From positions 373,970 through 437,969 of the forward strand of contig NZ_LMOH01000012.1 in assembly GCF_001423245.1 (NCBI RefSeq): a stretch of DNA of 64,000 nucleotides, in the 5' to 3' direction. Below, in pieces: positions 38,254 to 47,309 of the stretch (positions are counted from its first letter, which is position 1; the number at the start of each line of letters is the position of its first letter). Source of the stretch: Aureimonas sp. Leaf324 (lineage in GTDB: Bacteria > Pseudomonadota > Alphaproteobacteria > Rhizobiales > Rhizobiaceae). The notes under the pieces are model-generated. The model was not told the origin of the DNA, ran no database searches, and saw only the letters and a program-made list of their open reading frames with translations. Position numbers and translations under genes: made by a program.

Positions 38254-39012
38254 ATGTCCCTTCTCTGGCTTTCTCTCCTCTTCCTGTCGGGCTTCGCGTC
38301 GGGTGCGATCAACGCCGTCGCCGGTGGTGGCACGTTCATCACGTTCGGCGCGCTCAGCCTTGCCGGTGTGCCGCCGATCGTCGCCAACGCCACGTCCTCG
38401 GTCGCGCAGTTTCCGGGCTACGTCACCTCGACGCTCGCCTATCGCGCCGACATCGCGCGCGTCTGGCGCGGCGCGCTGCTGCTGGCGCTGCTGTCGGCGC
38501 TCGGCGCCCTGGCCGGCGCGGCGATCCTCCTCGTCCTCGACAACGACGAGTTCCGCCTCACCGTGCCGTGGCTGCTGCTCGGGGCGACGGCGCTCTTCGC
38601 CGCCGGCCCGTGGCTGAAGCCCAAGCCGCGCGAGGCGGGGGGTTCGGCACGCGTCGGCACCCTGCCCGGCAGCATCGTTCAGTTCCTGACCGCGCTCTAC
38701 GGCGGCTTCTTCGGCGCGGGGATGGGTGTGATGATGCTGGCGACGCTCGGCCTCACCCAGCCCGCCGACTACCATCGCCTCAACGCCCTGAAGAACCTCC
38801 TGTCGATCGTCATCGCGCTCGTCGCCATCGCGGTGTTCGTCTCGGGCGGGCTGATCAGCTGGCCCCATGCGGCCGCCATGGTGCCGGGCGTGGCGCTCGG
38901 CGGCTATGCCGGCGTCTGGGCGGCGAAACGGCTGCCGCAGTCGATCCTGCGCGGGATCGTGATCCTGATCGGCCTGTCGCTCTCCGCCTACTACTTCACG
39001 GCGGTGGACTGA
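38254..39012 (+). CDS. TSUP-family (TauE/SafE) membrane exporter
   Basis: A 252-residue protein with about seven to eight membrane helices and the TSUP features GAINAVAGGGTFITFGAL and FGAGMGVMMLATLG. Members export sulfite, sulfonates or organic acids. Being the last gene after a gamma-glutamyl peptide uptake and cleavage set, it may discharge sulfite from cysteine sulfur; this is inference. The intergenic gap is 35 bp, so co-transcription is likely. Confidence 0.85.
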   Translation: MSLLWLSLLFLSGFASGAINAVAGGGTFITFGALSLAGVPPIVANATSSVAQFPGYVTSTLAYRADIARVWRGALLLALLSALGALAGAAILLVLDNDEFRLTVPWLLLGATALFAAGPWLKPKPREAGGSARVGTLPGSIVQFLTALYGGFFGAGMGVMMLATLGLTQPADYHRLNALKNLLSIVIALVAIAVFVSGGLISWPHAAAMVPGVALGGYAGVWAAKRLPQSILRGIVILIGLSLSAYYFTAVD

Positions 39013-39043
39013 GGGAACCGACGCCCGCGTCGCGATGAACGGC

Positions 39044-39805
39044 TTACAGCAGCCGGTAGTGCGCGGCCCGCGCGATCATCTGGGCCCGGTTGCGCGCGCC
39101 GAGCTTTCGGGCGGCGGCGTTCAGATGCATCGTGACGGTCGGCACCGAGCGCGACAGGCGACCGGAAATGTCCTTCGCCGACAGGCCCTCGGCGGAAAAG
39201 CGCAGGCATTCGCGCTCGCGCGGCGTCAGGTGTACCGCGCGCGAGCGCCGCTCGGCCTCGCCGAACAGCGGCTCCACCGCGGCATGGACCGCGTGGGCGA
39301 GGAGCGTGAAGTCGCCCAGAAGCTCGGCGCCCTCGCGGTGGAAGTCGTCCTCCGCCCCGTAGCGGATGCCGGTCACCGTCGCGCAGTCGCCCGACCGCCC
39401 ATGGATCGGAACCGTCATGCCGCAGGTGATCGCCATGTCGTGGACATAGGTGACGACCGGTTCGTGCCGCTCGTCGAGCGCCCGGTTGAGCACCGTCTGA
39501 CCGTTCCGGCGGTAGCTCCACACGAACGGTCGCGGATTATTCAGCGCCAGATGCTGCACCGGATCGATCTGGTAGAAGCCGCTCGACGACCAGAGGTCGA
39601 CCATGTCGCCCGGCACTTCGCGCATGCCGAAGAACGACGGGGTGATGAGTTCGCCCTCGTGCGTGTAGGCGACCGGCGCGTAGTCGTAGATCAGGGCGCC
39701 GAGCCCCAGCGCCGCCATCGCACCGTGGGCGATGTCGAGCCGTCCGCCGATCGTGGGCGCTGCGTCGAGCGCTGCCTCGAGCTCCAGGGCATTCAAGACC
39801 GTCAC
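39044..39805 (-). CDS. LuxR solo of the plant-responsive OryR/PipR type
   Basis: A 253-residue regulator with an N-terminal autoinducer-binding domain and C-terminal HTH (LTPRERECLRFSAEGLSAKD then ISGRLSRSVPTVTMHLNAAARKL). Aligning by spacing with TraR, the ligand positions Trp57 and Tyr61 are Met68 and Trp72 here (PGDMVDLW), while Asp70 and Trp85 are kept as Asp81 and Trp96. This Met/Trp pair defines LuxR solos of plant-associated bacteria (OryR, XccR, PsoR, NesR, PipR), which answer plant compounds rather than acyl-homoserine lactones. No luxI is nearby. It faces a proline iminopeptidase gene, as in those species. The start is GTG 39805. Confidence 0.9.
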   Translation of the reverse strand: MTVLNALELEAALDAAPTIGGRLDIAHGAMAALGLGALIYDYAPVAYTHEGELITPSFFGMREVPGDMVDLWSSSGFYQIDPVQHLALNNPRPFVWSYRRNGQTVLNRALDERHEPVVTYVHDMAITCGMTVPIHGRSGDCATVTGIRYGAEDDFHREGAELLGDFTLLAHAVHAAVEPLFGEAERRSRAVHLTPRERECLRFSAEGLSAKDISGRLSRSVPTVTMHLNAAARKLGARNRAQMIARAAHYRLL

Positions 39806-39821
39806 GGGCGCATCCGGCTGC

Positions 39822-39841
39822 TGAACATTGAGGCATGTTCA
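39822..39841. promoter_or_regulatory. lux-box-like 20-bp inverted repeat between luxR and pip
   Basis: TGAACAT (39822-39828) and ATGTTCA (39835-39841) with a 6-bp spacer make a perfect 20-bp dyad, the length of a lux box. It lies 17 bp before the luxR start and about 120 bp before the iminopeptidase start, so one dimer could control both. The bases differ from the classical lux consensus. Confidence 0.65.
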
Positions 39842-39961
39842 CATCTTGTGCGACGACGGGCAAGCGGGCACGTTCCGATCCTATAAGTTTTGATAGCTTT
39901 CGCGCGATGCAAGCCCCGTCCTAGTCTCGACGCGTTGCAACCAACAGGGTGACGGACGGCC

Positions 39962-40882
39962 ATGTGGCGCGAGATCGAACCGGATCGGATGGAGCGTGTC
40001 GAGGTCGAGGGCGGCAGCGTCGTCACCTATTCGTTCGGCGAGGGCGACGAGACGATCCTGCTCCTGAACGGAGGGCCGGGCCTGCCCTGCGACTACCTGC
40101 GCGATTCCCATTCCTGCCTCGTCGACCACGGCTATCGCGTGGTCGCCTTCGACCAGCTCGGCACCGGGCGCTCGGATCGGCCGACCGATCCCGCGCTGTG
40201 GACCATCACCCGCTATGTCGGCGAGGTGGAGGCCGTGCGGCAGGCTCTCGATCTCGGTCCGGTCCACCTCATCGGCCAGTCCTGGGGCGGCTGGCTCTCG
40301 GTCGAATACGCGCTGACCCACCCCGAGGCGCTGCGCACGCTGGTGCTCGAGAACACGGCGGCCGACATTCCCCACCTCGTCGGCGAGCTCGGCCGCCTGC
40401 GCGAGGCGCTCGGCTCCGAGACGGTCGCCATGATGCAGCGCCACGAGGCGGAGGGAACGCTCGACCACCCCGAATACCAGGCGGCGATCACGGTCCTGAA
40501 CTACCGGCATGTGTGCCGCCTCGCCGAATGGCCGGCCCCGGTGCGTCGCTCGTTGGGCGACTGGAACATGGGTCCCTACGAGACGATCCAGGGGCCGAAC
40601 GAGTTCACCTACACCGGCAACCTGAAGGACTGGAACCGCATCCCCGACATGCATCGGATCACGGTGCCCACCCTGATCACGGTCGGCCAGCACGACGAGC
40701 TGACGCCGGCCTGCGCCATGCGCATGAAGCTCGCGCTGCCCGATGCCGAGCTGCGCGTCTTCCCCAATTCCAGCCACATGCCCTTCTTCGAGGAGCCGGC
40801 CGCGTTCTTCCCTGTGCTGGTCGACTTCCTCGCCCGGCGCGGCGGGAGACGCCGGGCCGACGACCTCGCGGGAGCCGCCTGA
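39962..40882 (+). CDS. pip: Proline iminopeptidase-family alpha/beta hydrolase
   Basis: A 306-residue serine peptidase (S33 family) that removes N-terminal proline from short peptides. The oxyanion motif NGGPGLPCDYL replaces the usual HGGPG; the nucleophile elbow is GQSWGG (Ser about 107), and the later GQHDELTP and NSSHMPFFEEP supply Asp and His. There is no signal peptide, so it acts on peptides after import. It is divergent from the LuxR solo and 9 bp before a peptide ABC transporter operon. The pairing of pip with a plant-responsive LuxR is known in Xanthomonas and Pseudomonas. Confidence 0.9.
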   Translation: MWREIEPDRMERVEVEGGSVVTYSFGEGDETILLLNGGPGLPCDYLRDSHSCLVDHGYRVVAFDQLGTGRSDRPTDPALWTITRYVGEVEAVRQALDLGPVHLIGQSWGGWLSVEYALTHPEALRTLVLENTAADIPHLVGELGRLREALGSETVAMMQRHEAEGTLDHPEYQAAITVLNYRHVCRLAEWPAPVRRSLGDWNMGPYETIQGPNEFTYTGNLKDWNRIPDMHRITVPTLITVGQHDELTPACAMRMKLALPDAELRVFPNSSHMPFFEEPAAFFPVLVDFLARRGGRRRADDLAGAA

Positions 40883-40891
40883 GCCCGCCCG

Positions 40892-41830
40892 ATGCACCGC
40901 TATCGCTTCGTCCTGTCGCGCCCGTTCCAGCTGATCCCGGTCCTGATCGGCATCAGCCTCGTCACCTTCGTGCTCGTCCGCTCGATCCCCGGCGACCCGG
41001 CGCGGCTGATCCTCGGCACGCGCGCGACGCCGCAGGCGCTGGAGCGCGTGCGCGCGCAGTTCGGCCTGGATGAGCCGCTCTGGCTTCAGTATCTCTATTT
41101 CCTGCGCAATCTCGGGCGCGGCGAGATGGGCCGCTCGATCCTCTACAAGGTCGACGTCCTCGGCCTGATCCTCCAGCGCATCGAGCCGACGCTGGTGCTC
41201 GTGGCGGGATCGGTCGCGCTGTCCCTCCTGATCTGCGTGCCGCTCGCGACGGTCGCCGCGCGGCGGCAGGGATCGGCCACCGACAGCGGCGTCCGGCTCG
41301 CCTCGACGCTCAGCCTCGGCCTGCCGAACTTCTGGCTGGCGATCATGCTGATCATCCTCTTCTCGGTGACGCTCGGCTGGTTTCCGGTGTCGGGCTACGG
41401 CGACACGGCTCTCGAGAAGCTGCACCACATGGCCCTCCCCTGGCTCACCGTCGCGCTCTCGCTGTCGGCCGTCCTCACGCGGCAGCTGCGCGCCTCGCTG
41501 ATCGCGGAGATGCGGTCCGACGTGGCGCTGGCGGCCCGCGCGCGCGGCCTGCCCGAGACGGTGATCTTCCGCCGGCACGTCCTGCCCAACTCGATTCTGC
41601 CGACGCTCAATCTCCTCGCGGTCAACATCGGCTGGCTGATCGGGGGCACCGTCGTTGTGGAGCAGGTCTTCGCCATTCCCGGCATGGGTCAGCTCCTGGT
41701 CCGGGCGATCTTCTCGCGCGACTACATGGTGGTGCAGGGCGTCGCGATGGTCTTCGCGCTGGCCACCGTCCTCGTGAACTTCCTCGCCGACGTCCTGACC
41801 GTGACGGCCGACCCGCGGGTGCGCCTGTGA
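40892..41830 (+). CDS. Peptide ABC transporter permease (DppB-like), pip operon
   Basis: A 312-residue permease with six hydrophobic segments. LIPVLIGISLVTFVLVRSIP and PGDPARLILGTRATPQALER mark the DppB family; the EAA loop is VALAARARGLPETVIFRRHV. It starts 9 bp after the iminopeptidase stop and overlaps the next permease in GTGA, so peptidase and importer share a transcript. Confidence 0.93.
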   Translation: MHRYRFVLSRPFQLIPVLIGISLVTFVLVRSIPGDPARLILGTRATPQALERVRAQFGLDEPLWLQYLYFLRNLGRGEMGRSILYKVDVLGLILQRIEPTLVLVAGSVALSLLICVPLATVAARRQGSATDSGVRLASTLSLGLPNFWLAIMLIILFSVTLGWFPVSGYGDTALEKLHHMALPWLTVALSLSAVLTRQLRASLIAEMRSDVALAARARGLPETVIFRRHVLPNSILPTLNLLAVNIGWLIGGTVVVEQVFAIPGMGQLLVRAIFSRDYMVVQGVAMVFALATVLVNFLADVLTVTADPRVRL

Positions 41831-42687
41831 GCGTCGTCCCCGTCCCGGCCCCCTTGCTCGTTTCCGCCCGGCCGCGCCGCGGCGCAGGAACGCCGCTGCC
41901 GCTCGTCGCGGGCCTGGCGCTGCTCGCCGGTTTTCTTATCCTTGCGCTCCTCGCCCCGCTCGTCGCGCCCTACGACCCGATCTTCCAGGACGCCGCCGCG
42001 CGTCTCTCGCCGCCCTCGCTCAATCATCCCTTCGGCACCGACAACTATGGGCGCGACATCCTCTCGCGCATCATCTGGGGCACGCGGATCGACCTGCAGC
42101 TCGCCGTCTTCGGCGTGGTCTTCCCGTTCCTGATCGGCACGGTGGTCGGCACCGTGTCCGGCTATTTCGGCGGGCTCGTCGACGGCATCTTCATGCGCGT
42201 CGTCGACGTCGTCCTCGCCTTTCCGTTCCTCGTCCTGATGCTGTCCGTGATCACCATTCTCGGACCGGGTCTCCAGAGCTTCTTCATCGCGATGGCGCTG
42301 GTCGGCTGGGTGTCCTACGCGCGGCTCGTGCGGGCGCAGATCCTCGTTCTGAAGGGTAGCGACTTCGCGCTCGCCGCCCGCTCGCTCGGCTTCAGCCATG
42401 CGCGCATCATGTTCCGCCATCTCCTGCCCAACGCGCTGACCGCGTCGGTGGTCTTCGCCATGTCGGACTGCGTGCTCGTGCTCCTGTCGGGCGCGGCGAT
42501 CAGCTATCTCGGCCTCGGCGTGCAGCCGCCCGCCGCCGAATGGGGGATCATGGTGGCCGAGGGGCAGGCCTTTCTCGCGCGCGCCTGGTGGATCTCCGCC
42601 TTCCCGGGCCTTGCGATCGTGCTTCTCGCCTTCAGCTTTAGCCTCGTCGCCGACGGGCTCGGCGACGTCCTCGGGCGGCGCGCATGA
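41827..42687 (+). CDS. Peptide ABC transporter permease (DppC-like), pip operon
   Basis: A 286-residue permease. HPFGTDNYGRDILSRIIWGT is the DppC signature, and FALAARSLGFSHARIMFRHL is the EAA loop. The GTG start overlaps the previous stop, and its own stop overlaps the next start in ATGA, so four transporter genes are chained by 4-bp overlaps. Confidence 0.93.
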   Translation: MSVVPVPAPLLVSARPRRGAGTPLPLVAGLALLAGFLILALLAPLVAPYDPIFQDAAARLSPPSLNHPFGTDNYGRDILSRIIWGTRIDLQLAVFGVVFPFLIGTVVGTVSGYFGGLVDGIFMRVVDVVLAFPFLVLMLSVITILGPGLQSFFIAMALVGWVSYARLVRAQILVLKGSDFALAARSLGFSHARIMFRHLLPNALTASVVFAMSDCVLVLLSGAAISYLGLGVQPPAAEWGIMVAEGQAFLARAWWISAFPGLAIVLLAFSFSLVADGLGDVLGRRA

Positions 42688-43685
42688 GCGGAGCGAGTTC
42701 GCATGCGCTGGAGGTCGAAGGCCTCACCGTCACCGCGGCTGGCCCGCTCGGCGAGCGCCGGATCGTCGACGGCCTCTCCTTCCGGCTCGCGCGCGGCGAG
42801 ATCCTCGGGCTCGTCGGCGAGAGCGGCTCGGGCAAGACGGTCGCCTGCCGCGCCCTGATGCGGCTCCTGCCGCCGGCGCTCGCCGTGTCGGCCGACGCGA
42901 TCCGCCTGAAGGGCCGCGAGGTCGCCAATCTGTCCGATGCGCAGTTCGCGCCGCTGCGAGGCCGCGAGATCGGCATGGTCTTCCAGAACCCGGCGAGCCA
43001 CCTCGATCCGGTGATGCGCATCGGCGAACAGATCGCCGAGACCGTGCGCCTGACGCGCGGCCTCGGCCGGCGCGAGGCCCGCTCGGAAAGCGTCGAACTC
43101 CTCCGGCAGGTGGGCATCCCCGACCCCGAGCGGCGGGCAGACGCCTTCCCGCACGAGTTTTCCGGCGGCATGCGCCAGCGCGCGATGATCGCCGTCGCCC
43201 TCGCTTCCGATCCCGACATCCTCGTCGCCGACGAGCCGACCACGGCGCTCGACGTGACGGTCCAGGCCCAGATCCTACGCCTTCTCCTCGACCTTCGCGA
43301 CCGGCGCGGCCTGTCGATCGTCTTCATCACCCACGATCTCGGCGTCGTCTCGCAGCTCTGCGACCGCATCGCGGTGCTCTACGCCGGCCGGCTCTGCGAG
43401 ATCGGGCCGAAGCGCGACGTGCTGATGCGGCCGCGCCATCCCTACACGGCCGGGCTCGTGGCGTGCCAGCCGGCGCAGAGCACCGGCGCAAGGCGCCTTC
43501 GCACCATCGAGGGCCAGCCGCCCGGTGCCGGCGAAATGCCGTCCGGATGCCGGTTCCATCCCCGCTGCCCTCGCGCGGGCGAGGACTGTTGCACCCGCCA
43601 GCCGCCGCTCGTCGCCATGGACACGGAGCGCCGCGCGGCATGCCACCATCCCCTCGGGCACGGCGTCTTGGAGGGCGCGGCATGA
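42684..43685 (+). CDS. Peptide ABC transporter ATPase (DppD-like), pip operon
   Basis: A 333-residue ATPase: Walker A GESGSGKT (about residue 44), Q-loop VFQNPASHLDPV, signature SGGMRQR, Walker [13 protein letters not shown], and the C-terminal oligopeptide-transport ATPase extension with four cysteines (CRFHPRCPRAGEDCCT) that binds an Fe-S cluster in DppD-type proteins. It is coupled on both sides by ATGA overlaps. Confidence 0.93.
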   Translation: MSGASSHALEVEGLTVTAAGPLGERRIVDGLSFRLARGEILGLVGESGSGKTVACRALMRLLPPALAVSADAIRLKGREVANLSDAQFAPLRGREIGMVFQNPASHLDPVMRIGEQIAETVRLTRGLGRREARSESVELLRQVGIPDPERRADAFPHEFSGGMRQRAMIAVALASDPDILVADEPTTALDVTVQAQILRLLLDLRDRRGLSIVFITHDLGVVSQLCDRIAVLYAGRLCEIGPKRDVLMRPRHPYTAGLVACQPAQSTGARRLRTIEGQPPGAGEMPSGCRFHPRCPRAGEDCCTRQPPLVAMDTERRAACHHPLGHGVLEGAA

Positions 43686-44743
43686 CCCAGCCCGACATCA
43701 TCCTTGAAGCCGACGATGTCGTCGTTCGTTTTCCCGGTCCCGGCGCGGGCTTCCTCGGCCTGCAGCGGCGCAGCGTCCAGGCGGTGAACGGCGTCTCGCT
43801 TCAGGTCCGGCGCGGCGAGACGATCGGGATCGTCGGAGAATCGGGATCGGGCAAGTCGACGCTCGGACGCGCGCTTCTCGGCCTCGAGCCGATCTCGGGC
43901 GGTCACGTCGTGCTCGACGGACTGGCGGTCTCGGACGGCCGGCGGGCCGACCTGAAGGCGCTGCGCCGACGCACCGCCATGGTGTTTCAGGACCCCGCGA
44001 ACTCGCTCAACCCGCGCCTCACCGTCGGCGAGACGCTGGCCGAAGTCCTGCGCGTCCACGGCAAGGCGCCGCGCGGCGGAACGGATCCCCGCGTCGCCGA
44101 GCTTCTGCGGATGGTCGGCCTCGATACGGCGCTGGCCGGCCGGCGTCCGGCCGCGCTCTCCGGCGGCCAGTGCCAGCGCGTCGGCATCGCGCGGGCGCTG
44201 GCGGTCGAGCCCAGCCTCGTCATCGCCGACGAATGCGTCGCCGCGCTCGACGTCTCGATCCAGGGGCAGGTGATCAACCTCTTCCTCGATCTCAAGGAGC
44301 GGATCGGCCTGACGCTGATCTTCATCGCGCATGATCTCGCCATCGTCCGCCGGCTCTGCGACCGGGTGGCGGTGATGTATCTCGGCCGGATCGTCGAGGA
44401 GGGGCCGACCGAGAGCGTGTTTCGCGCGCCGCGCCATCCCTACACGGCGGCCCTCATCGCCTCGATCCCCGAGATCGACCCCGACATCGCGCTGCCGCTG
44501 GCGCCGATGGGCGGCGAGCCGCCAAGCCCGCTCGATCCCCCGCCCGGCTGTCCGTTCCATCCGCGCTGCACCCATGCCGAGGATCGCTGCCGCACCGGCC
44601 CGCCGCCCGCCCTGCGCCGCGCCGAAGACCACGGCTGGGCCTGCATCCTCGAGCCCGGCGCGCTTCCCGCGCCGGTCCGCGAACCGCCGATCTCCCCTCC
44701 CCCTATGATACGCGAGGCTTTCCCATGTCCCGACCCCGCATGA
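43682..44743 (+). CDS. Peptide ABC transporter ATPase (DppF-like), pip operon
   Basis: A 353-residue second ATPase: Walker A GESGSGKS, Q-loop VFQDPANSLNPR, signature SGGQCQRVG and Walker B VIADECVAALD. The usual DEP-V-SALD is DECVAALD here; the catalytic Glu is kept. The C-terminal CPFHPRCTHAEDRC cluster motif is present. The last 19 bases overlap the start of the binding-protein gene, and the final 30 residues are proline-rich and unusual. Confidence 0.91.
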   Translation: MTQPDIILEADDVVVRFPGPGAGFLGLQRRSVQAVNGVSLQVRRGETIGIVGESGSGKSTLGRALLGLEPISGGHVVLDGLAVSDGRRADLKALRRRTAMVFQDPANSLNPRLTVGETLAEVLRVHGKAPRGGTDPRVAELLRMVGLDTALAGRRPAALSGGQCQRVGIARALAVEPSLVIADECVAALDVSIQGQVINLFLDLKERIGLTLIFIAHDLAIVRRLCDRVAVMYLGRIVEEGPTESVFRAPRHPYTAALIASIPEIDPDIALPLAPMGGEPPSPLDPPPGCPFHPRCTHAEDRCRTGPPPALRRAEDHGWACILEPGALPAPVREPPISPPPMIREAFPCPDPA

Positions 44744-46239
44744 CCCGCCTTCTGGCCGCAACGGCGCTCGCCGCCCTGTCGCTCACCGCCTCGATCGCGG
44801 AAGCCGCCGGCGTCCTCACGATCGGACGGCGCGAGGATTCCACGACCTTCGACCCGATCGCCTCGGCCCAGAACGTCGACAACTGGGTCTATTCCAACGT
44901 CTTCGACGTGCTCGTGCGCGTCGACAAGACCGGCACCAAGCTGGAGCCCGGCCTTGCGGAAAGCTGGACCGTCTCGGACGACAAGCTGACCTACACGTTC
45001 AAGCTGCGCGAGGCGAAGTTCTCGGACGGCTCGCCCGTCACCGCCGAGGACGCGGCCTTCTCGCTCCTGCGCATCCGTGACGATCCGACCTCGCTCTGGT
45101 CGTCGAGCTACGCGATCGTCGACACGGCGACGGCCAGCGACCCGCGCACGCTCGTCGTCAAGCTGAAGGAGCCCTCGGTTCCCTTCCTCGCCTCGCTGGC
45201 GCTGCCCAACGTCTCGGTCCTGCCGAAGGCGGTGGTGGAGGCCAAGGGCGAGGAGTTCGCGTCCGCGCCGATCGGGTCCGGCGCCTTCTCGGTCAAGGAG
45301 TGGGCCCGCGGCGACCGCGTGATCCTCGAGAAGAACCCGAACTACTGGGAGGCCGACAAGGTCAGCCTCGACGGCGTCGAGTGGATCTCGGTGCCCGACG
45401 ACAACACGCGCATGCTGAACGTGCAGGCGGGACAGCTCGACGCGGCGATTTTCGTGCCCTTCTCGCGCGTCGAGCAGCTGAAGCAGGACCCGCAGCTCAA
45501 GGTCTCGCTCGACACCTCGACCCGCGAGGACGCGCTGCTCATCAATCACGAGAAGGGCAAGCTCGGCGAGATCGCGGTGCGCCAAGCGCTGGACATGGCG
45601 ATCGACAAGCAGGCGATCGTCGATGCCGTCACCTTCGGCATCGGCGAGGTCGCCAACTCCTACATCCCGAAGGGCGCGCTGTACTATTACGCCGACAACC
45701 TGCGCCGTCCCTACGATCCGGAGCGCGCCAAGGCGATGCTGGCGGAAGCGGGCGCTTCCGACCTTGCCCTCGACTACAACGTCAAGGCCGGCGACGAGGT
45801 GGACGAGCAGATCGCCGTCCTGATGCAGCAGCAGCTTTCCAAGGCGGGGGTCACCGTCAACATCAACAAGGTCGATGCCGCCTCGCAGTGGGACATGTTC
45901 ATCAACGGCGATTTCGACGTCGCCGTCGGCTACTGGACCAATGACGTCCTCGACCCCGATCAGAAGACCACCTTCGTGCTCGGCCACGACACGAACATGA
46001 ACTACATGACGCGCTACAAGAACGACATGGTGAAGGACCTCGTCGCCAAGGCGCGCACCGAAGCCGACCCCGCCAAGCGCGAGGCGATGTATGTCGAGCT
46101 GCAGAAGATCGCCAAGGAGGAGGTCAATTGGATCGACCTCTACTACAGCCCCTACATCAACGTGACGCGCGCCAATATCGACGGCTTCTACCAGAACCCG
46201 CTCGGCCGCTTCTGGCTGGAGGACGTGCGCAAGAACTGA
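44725..46239 (+). CDS. Peptide ABC transporter periplasmic binding protein (SBP family 5), pip operon
   Basis: A 504-residue binding protein with a signal peptide (RLLAATALAALSLTASIAEA) and SBP_bac_5 core (RREDSTTFDPIASAQNVDNW, KFSDGSPVTAEDAAFSLLRI, AVRQALDMAIDKQAIVDAV). Unusually for such operons the binding-protein gene is last, overlapping the ATPase gene by 19 bp. In Pseudomonas the transporter next to pipR takes up the plant-type inducer; this protein may do the same. Confidence 0.92.
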   Translation: MSRPRMTRLLAATALAALSLTASIAEAAGVLTIGRREDSTTFDPIASAQNVDNWVYSNVFDVLVRVDKTGTKLEPGLAESWTVSDDKLTYTFKLREAKFSDGSPVTAEDAAFSLLRIRDDPTSLWSSSYAIVDTATASDPRTLVVKLKEPSVPFLASLALPNVSVLPKAVVEAKGEEFASAPIGSGAFSVKEWARGDRVILEKNPNYWEADKVSLDGVEWISVPDDNTRMLNVQAGQLDAAIFVPFSRVEQLKQDPQLKVSLDTSTREDALLINHEKGKLGEIAVRQALDMAIDKQAIVDAVTFGIGEVANSYIPKGALYYYADNLRRPYDPERAKAMLAEAGASDLALDYNVKAGDEVDEQIAVLMQQQLSKAGVTVNINKVDAASQWDMFINGDFDVAVGYWTNDVLDPDQKTTFVLGHDTNMNYMTRYKNDMVKDLVAKARTEADPAKREAMYVELQKIAKEEVNWIDLYYSPYINVTRANIDGFYQNPLGRFWLEDVRKN

Positions 46240-46265
46240 GATCGCACAGCGACAGGCCTGCAACG

Positions 46266-46289
46266 GGACGGGCGATCGTTCGCCCGTCC
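46266..46289. terminator. Bidirectional stem-loop between the binding-protein gene and gntR
   Basis: GGACGGGCGA (46266-46275), loop TCGT, TCGCCCGTCC (46280-46289): a perfect 10-bp stem between convergent genes, without a T run on either side. Confidence 0.6.
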
Positions 46290-46332
46290 TCCGCGCTCAT
46301 GCGATGAACCATGCGTCATCGGTCGGGATGCC

Positions 46333-47037
46333 TCAGCCGCCAGCCCGGAGCGCGGCGGCGAGATCGGACGACGGAGGCGGCGTCGTGCCAAGATCCAGAT
46401 CGGCCAGAAGCGCGTCGAGATGCTGCCGCATCAGGTCGGACGCCGCGGCGCCGTCGCGCCGGGACAGGGCGTCCAGAAGCGCCAGATGGGCCGCGTTGTC
46501 GCAAAGCGTCGCGGGCCGGCGCCAGTAGAGCGCGATCACCAGCGAGGACCGGGACAGGAGGCCGTCGACGATCGCCGCCAGCACGCCCTGCCCCGACGCC
46601 CGCGCGATCTGCCGGTGAAAGTCGGCGGAATGGTAGACGGCTTCCAGCGGATCGTCGGCGTGCATCGCGCCATGCTCCGCCTCGATCGAGGCTCGCAGCG
46701 CCCGCGCATCCTCGGGCCGCATCCGCGCGGCGGCAAGGGCCGCGAGCGGCGGCTCCACGATCGCCCGCGCCTCGAAGATCTCGCGCGCCTCGTCCGGCGT
46801 CGGACTGGCGATGCGGGCCCCTTTGTTGCGCTGGAGGACCACGACGCCGTCCCGCGCCAGCGCCTGGAGCGCCGCTCGCACCACCGTGCGGCTGACGCCG
46901 TTGATCCCGGCGATCTCGTCCTCCACGAGCTTCGTGCCCGGACCCAGCCGATGCCGCGCGACGGCGTCGAGGATACCGTCGTGGATCGGTTGCCAGGACG
47001 CGGTGCTCCCGCGACGGGGGTTCGGTTCGGACGGCAC
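46333..47037 (-). CDS. GntR/FadR-type (FCD) transcriptional regulator
   Basis: A 234-residue regulator: winged HTH (GTKLVEDEIAGINGVSRTVV, RAALQALARDGVVVLQRNKG) and FCD domain (ARAIVEPPLAALAAARM, HSADFHRQIARASGQGVLAA, HLALLDALSRRDGAAASDLM). The start is GTG 47037, with GGAG seven bases upstream; upstream residues in the longer frame have no family likeness. It is divergent from a Pot-type ABC importer, and a TTGTATACAA palindrome lies between, so it probably represses both. Confidence 0.87.
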   Translation of the reverse strand: MPSEPNPRRGSTASWQPIHDGILDAVARHRLGPGTKLVEDEIAGINGVSRTVVRAALQALARDGVVVLQRNKGARIASPTPDEAREIFEARAIVEPPLAALAAARMRPEDARALRASIEAEHGAMHADDPLEAVYHSADFHRQIARASGQGVLAAIVDGLLSRSSLVIALYWRRPATLCDNAAHLALLDALSRRDGAAASDLMRQHLDALLADLDLGTTPPPSSDLAAALRAGG

Positions 47038-47136
47038 TCCAGGTCTCCGCAATCGGCGACCGGTGGCCGCGTCTGTCTTCCAGCATGAACCGTGCCACCC
47101 CAGGCGCCATGGGTCGGCAGGGATCGGATACAGCGA

Positions 47137-47146
47137 TTGTATACAA
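47137..47146. promoter_or_regulatory. GntR-type operator TTGTATACAA
   Basis: A perfect 10-bp palindrome TTGTATACAA, a known target form of FCD-class GntR regulators, 100 bp before the gntR start and 163 bp before the ABC ATPase start. Confidence 0.72.
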
Positions 47147-47309
47147 CTTGGGCAGGCTGCGAGGTGAGCCGCATCCTTGCTGGGCATTCGCCTGCCGTTC
47201 TTCGCCTCCCCCCGGCCGTCGACCGACGCGCTACTCCAAGCCACGCGCGGTTTCCGCGATGTGGCACGCTTCCTGCTTTCCTCTTCCCGAGCGAAGCGGA
47301 GACGGACGC

